A DNA stretch of 6,975 nucleotides from Marinosulfonomonas sp. Its GTDB lineage: Bacteria; Pseudomonadota; Alphaproteobacteria; Rhodobacterales; Rhodobacteraceae. Positions 6,216 to 6,975 of this stretch are shown in pieces. Each line of letters starts with the position of its first letter. Position 1 is the stretch's first letter. A program made the translations under genes and the position numbers. The notes under the pieces were generated by a model, which was not told where the DNA came from, ran no database searches, and was given only the letters and a program-made list of their open reading frames with translations. The DNA is taken from assembly GCA_026989405.1 (NCBI GenBank), contig JALSJL010000013.1:1-6975 (forward strand), read 5' to 3'.

Positions 6216-6975
6216 TCAGATGCGTTCGATTGCCAGCGCGATGCCCTGCCCGCCGCCGATACACATGGTGATCAACGCCTTGCTGCCGCCCGTGCGTTCG
6301 AGTTCATGCAGCGCTTTCAGCGTGATGATCGCGCCGGTTGCGCCAACCGGGTGGCCCAGCGCTATCGCGCCGCCGTTCGGGTTGACCCGCGCAGGGTCCA
6401 GCCCCAGCTCCTTGTTGACGGCCAGCGCCTGCGCGGCGAAGGCTTCATTCGATTCGATCACGTCGAAATCGTCCACGCTCAGACCGGTGCGTTCCAGCAG
6501 GGCGCGCACGGCGGGCACCGGGCCGATGCCCATCACTTCGGGCCGCACCCCGGCATGGCCATATCCCAGAATGCGCGCGCGCGGGGTCAGCCCTTCTTTT
6601 GCCGCCGCTTCGGCCGTGGCCAGCACCAGGGCCGCGGCCCCGTCATTGATGCCGCTGGCGTTGCCGGCAGTGACGGTTCCGTCCTTTTCGAACGCCGGGC
6701 GCAATCCGGCCAACGCCTCGGCCGAGGTCTCTTTCAGATGCTCGTCGGTGTCGAACATCACCGTGTCGCGGCGCACGCGCACTTCGACCGGCACGATCTG
6801 ATCCTTGAAATACCCGCCCTTCACGGCACGCGCCGCGCGTTGCTGGCTTTCCAGTGCAAAGGCGTCTTGCTGCTCGCGGCTGATACCATGCTCGCGCGCC
6901 ACGTTTTCCGCCGTCACCCCCATGTGGCCGGTGCCAAACGGACACATCAGCGTGCCCAGCATCATGTCCATCGCC
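6216..6975 (-). CDS. bktB: thiolase, BktB-like beta-ketothiolase (5' part cut by window edge)
   Basis: C-terminal 252 complete codons of a thiolase (family length about 390), so roughly 140 N-terminal residues, including the nucleophilic cysteine, lie beyond the right edge. The family condenses acetyl-CoA with an acyl-CoA or cleaves 3-ketoacyl-CoA, in fatty-acid oxidation or polyhydroxyalkanoate supply. Visible motifs, in order: HMGVTAENVA, the long AGNASGINDGAA segment, NEAFAAQ, the catalytic His in GGAIALGHPVGATGA, and the catalytic Cys in CIGGGQG near the end. From memory, several stretches (DMML.., GYFKDQIVPV, FDTDEH, YGHAGV, MGIGPVPA) follow Cupriavidus BktB closely, which favours a broad-chain beta-ketothiolase over FadA; PhaA/AtoB-type specificity is not excluded. 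The first ATG inside the window (6971) is internal, not the start. The hybrid kinase follows after 107 bases. No phaB-like reductase lies downstream. Confidence 0.93.
   Translation of the reverse strand, partial: AMDMMLGTLMCPFGTGHMGVTAENVAREHGISREQQDAFALESQQRAARAVKGGYFKDQIVPVEVRVRRDTVMFDTDEHLKETSAEALAGLRPAFEKDGTVTAGNASGINDGAAALVLATAEAAAKEGLTPRARILGYGHAGVRPEVMGIGPVPAVRALLERTGLSVDDFDVIESNEAFAAQALAVNKELGLDPARVNPNGGAIALGHPVGATGAIITLKALHELERTGGSKALITMCIGGGQGIALAIERI

Noticed and set aside
6220..6801. A plus-strand open frame opposite the thiolase gene
   Set aside because: It is a Ser/Ala/Pro-rich antisense frame against a conserved enzyme with visible catalytic motifs.
1..6975. Search for mobile elements, defence systems, CRISPR, tRNA or rRNA
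   Set aside because: No transposase or integrase motifs, no terminal inverted repeats or spaced direct repeats, no cloverleaf or rRNA-like stretch, and base composition is even throughout; the content is core-type genes.

Overview
The window is GC-rich chromosomal DNA that most likely comes from an alphaproteobacterium of the Rhodobacterales (Roseobacter/Paracoccaceae type). This rests on codon usage, protein style (PAS_7-type hybrid kinase, short YggT protein, BktB-like thiolase) and an intergenic stretch at 1681-1716 that resembles a sequence I recall as recurrent in Rhodobacterales genomes. No database was searched. I see no insertion sequence, integrase, tRNA, rRNA or CRISPR array, and no recognisable defence system. 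It reads as an ordinary core-genome segment.

Left block, minus strand (1-1231): a hotdog-fold acyl-CoA thioesterase-like gene (695-1231) lies upstream of a UMF1-family major facilitator transporter (start at 624), which runs off the left edge after 208 residues. The gap between them is 70 bases. Middle block, plus strand (1370-3844): a 95-residue YggT-family membrane protein is followed, after a 144-base leader rich in small inverted repeats, by a full-length 680-residue RecQ helicase. That leader holds a near-match to the alphaproteobacterial LexA (SOS) box. Right block, minus strand (3853-6975): a thiolase (BktB-like beta-ketothiolase, N-terminal part outside the window) lies upstream of a 751-residue soluble hybrid histidine kinase. 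recQ and the kinase gene converge with only 8 bases between their stop codons, and a GC-only hairpin spans the junction.

The genes do not form an obvious single pathway: lipid/acyl-CoA metabolism (thioesterase, thiolase), membrane transport and envelope (MFS, YggT), DNA repair (RecQ) and signalling (kinase) sit side by side. The points most worth a second look are the kinase's tandem receivers, the first of which looks like a pseudo-receiver in an arrangement resembling Caulobacter ShkA; the degenerate second HRDC-like repeat at the RecQ C-terminus; and the possible LexA box before recQ. No stretch longer than 300 bases lacks a gene.
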